The notes below the pieces were generated by a model. It saw only the letters and a program-made list of their open reading frames with translations. It searched no databases and had not been told where the DNA came from. 64,000 nucleotides of DNA. Origin: Poriferisodalis sp965203655 (lineage in GTDB: Bacteria; Actinomycetota; Acidimicrobiia; Acidimicrobiales; Poriferisodalaceae). The stretch lies in the NCBI RefSeq assembly GCF_965203655.1, contig NZ_CBDBDD010000006.1, forward strand, positions 62,001-126,000, given 5' to 3'. Positions within the stretch are counted from its first letter, which is position 1. Every line of letters starts with the position of its first letter. This document shows positions 62,618 through 64,000 of the stretch, piece after piece. The translations under genes and the position numbers were made by a program.

Positions 62618-63496
62618 ATGCACGTCGGCATCACCCCCATCAACTCGGCTGCCTACCTCGACCCCGGGTACTTGCGGTCGTTCGCCCAGCAGCTCGAGGA
62701 GCTCGGCTACGAATCGGTGTGGACGTTCGAGCACGTGATCGTGCCGCACGACTACGAGAGCCGGTACCCGTACAACCCCAGCGGCAAGCTGGGCCTCCCA
62801 ACGGACGCTGGCTTCACCGACCCGTTCATCGCGCTGACCTTCGTCGCCGGGGCCACCGAGCGGTTGCGGCTCGGTACCGGCGTCAACATCGTCACCCAGG
62901 CCAACGCCCTGTACTTCGCCAAGCAGGCGTCATCGCTCGACCACCTGTCGGACGGGCGGCTGGAGCTCGGCATCGGCGTGGGCTGGCTGGAAGAGGAGTT
63001 CGACGCGCTCGGCGTGCCGTTCGACCGCCGGGGCGCCCGGGCCGACGAGTACATCGACGCCATGACCGCCGCGTGGACCGGCGAGGATGTGGACTTCCGG
63101 GGCGAGTTCCTGGACTGGACGGGATTCTCCATGCTGCCGACGCCGGCCCAGCGGCCCCGCATGCCGCTGCTCATCGGCGGCACGACCCCGCCGGCCATCC
63201 GACGCTTGGTGGCGCGGGGCGACGGCTGGTATGTGATCCACAAGGATCTCGACGACTTCAAGCGCCTGATCGGCGAAATGCGCGCCGAGTGCGACCGGCA
63301 GGGGCGCGACCCGGCCGAGCTGGCGCTGACGGCGTACTGGAACTACCACCGCGAGGGGCTTGAAGGGCTCGAGGTGTACCGCGACCACGGTGTGCAGCGA
63401 CTGCTGATCAACACTGCGGCGCTGCGCATGGGCCGGCCCGAGGATGCGGTCGTGCAGTTCGCCGATGAGGCCCTACCAGCTTGCAACGAGGCATAA
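62618..63496 (+). CDS. F420-dependent LLM-class oxidoreductase
   Basis: A 292-residue protein from ATG 62618: MHVGITPINSAAYLDP, SVWTFEHVIVP, and GRLELGIGVGWLEEEFDALGV typical of the F420-dependent subfamily. Shorter than the members at 1887, 10656 and 40323. Likely reduces or oxidises a small substrate with F420. Confidence 0.87.
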   Translation: MHVGITPINSAAYLDPGYLRSFAQQLEELGYESVWTFEHVIVPHDYESRYPYNPSGKLGLPTDAGFTDPFIALTFVAGATERLRLGTGVNIVTQANALYFAKQASSLDHLSDGRLELGIGVGWLEEEFDALGVPFDRRGARADEYIDAMTAAWTGEDVDFRGEFLDWTGFSMLPTPAQRPRMPLLIGGTTPPAIRRLVARGDGWYVIHKDLDDFKRLIGEMRAECDRQGRDPAELALTAYWNYHREGLEGLEVYRDHGVQRLLINTAALRMGRPEDAVVQFADEALPACNEA

Positions 63497-63667
63497 GCGG
63501 CCACGCGGGAGCTCTCGCTCTTGCCCATGTATCCGACAGCCACGTGGTCGAGGTGATTGATCGCCCGGCCCATCGCCGTCCACCCGCACGGTCTCCAGTT
63601 CCAACGACTCCAGCGACATGCCCGCTCCCCCGTTCCGCTGCCGTCCACGAGGCAGTCCGACACGCCG

Positions 63668-64000
63668 CTACGAGTTCCCGTCTTCCGGAGCGGTGGCTGA
63701 AGCCTCGCCGAAGTCGGATCCCATCAGATCGCCAAATTCGCCGACGATCTCGTCCGCCGGCGGTGCCTCGATAGTGATGTCAGCGCCGTAGTCGTAGAAG
63801 TTGAGGACGTTGGATACATCAGACAGGAGGAGCTCAAGAAAGTCGTCAATCTCCTCCTGGGCGTCCTCAACTTCGGGATCGTCCAGGTTGTCGAGCATGT
63901 CTCGCATGAGCGAGCCGATGTCGATGCTCATCCGCCTCGTCAGTCCGTCACGGTCGATCCAGATGTCGTAGGTGACCTCGCCGGGCAACATGTCTCCCAC
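63668..64000 (-). CDS. C-terminal part of a secreted/lipoprotein-type protein (start beyond window)
   Basis: The final 110 residues are visible, ending at the stop at 63668. The strand VTYDIWIDRDGLTRRMSIDI resembles the lipid-binding half of LppX/LprG-like lipoproteins, then an acidic helical region and beta strand follow. The Met at the window edge is probably internal. Identification is tentative. Confidence 0.55.
   Translation of the reverse strand: MGDMLPGEVTYDIWIDRDGLTRRMSIDIGSLMRDMLDNLDDPEVEDAQEEIDDFLELLLSDVSNVLNFYDYGADITIEAPPADEIVGEFGDLMGSDFGEASATAPEDGNS

Overview
The window is GC-rich (estimated by eye in the high 60s percent) and uses GTG starts often. It carries F420/FMN luciferase-like monooxygenases, Baeyer-Villiger monooxygenases (BVMOs), short-chain dehydrogenases, CoxL-like molybdoenzyme subunits, a DUF3179 lipoprotein and a DtxR regulator. 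This mix suggests an actinobacterium, most likely a catabolically versatile member of the Acidimicrobiia. That placement is inferred from gene content only. No rRNA, tRNA or CRISPR array was seen.

Layout. 1-13 kb: a PD40-propeller membrane protein (cut by the window edge), a class I amidotransferase-like hydrolase, two luciferase-like oxidoreductases, a BVMO, a CoxL-like protein, an MFS transporter, a type B carboxylesterase, an RHH/MazF-type toxin-antitoxin (TA) pair and a class C beta-lactamase-fold esterase. 13-26 kb: a duplicated branched-chain/amide ABC uptake locus. Each copy has a lipoprotein binding protein and one giant polypeptide fusing LivH, LivM and LivG, and the two copies have a single LivF between them. 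A third binding protein follows, translationally coupled to a two-TM sensor-like protein without an output domain. 26-29 kb: a second CoxL-like protein and an atypical SDR. 29.4-31 kb: an iron module of DtxR-like regulator, Bfd and bacterioferritin. 31-43 kb: a DUF3179 lipoprotein, a polytopic membrane protein, a second BVMO, an NYN-domain nuclease with a structured 5' leader, an enoyl-CoA hydratase, an MttB-like methyltransferase, another luciferase-like enzyme, and SnoaL-like and SRPBCC proteins.

43-52 kb is an accessory island. It holds an unknown gene, a complete ISL3 element with identifiable inverted repeats, a gene whose 5' end was lost at the IS, an orphan antitoxin, a CAAC-rich low-GC tract, an ATPase pseudogene with an in-frame stop, a decayed RHH/MazF pair, an intact Phd/VapC pair with a clear palindromic operator, and a convergent RelE/Phd pair. 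52-60 kb: a dienelactone-hydrolase-like protein, an RDD protein, a DAO-type FAD oxidase, a VOC protein and a tight five-gene catabolic operon (SDR, enolase superfamily, gamma-butyrobetaine-dioxygenase-like 2OG oxygenase, SDR, Asp/Glu-racemase-like). 60-64 kb: a YbaY-family lipoprotein, an MFS transporter, an F420-type luciferase-like oxidoreductase and the C-terminus of a secreted protein cut by the window edge.

The most unusual structure is the leader of the NYN nuclease gene (about 37.36-37.47 kb, minus strand). Two diverged 30-nt repeats, each followed by a strong hairpin, end in a terminator-like stem immediately before the ribosome binding site. This layout (tandem RNA repeats, terminator, ribonuclease) resembles type III toxin-antitoxin loci but involves a different nuclease fold.
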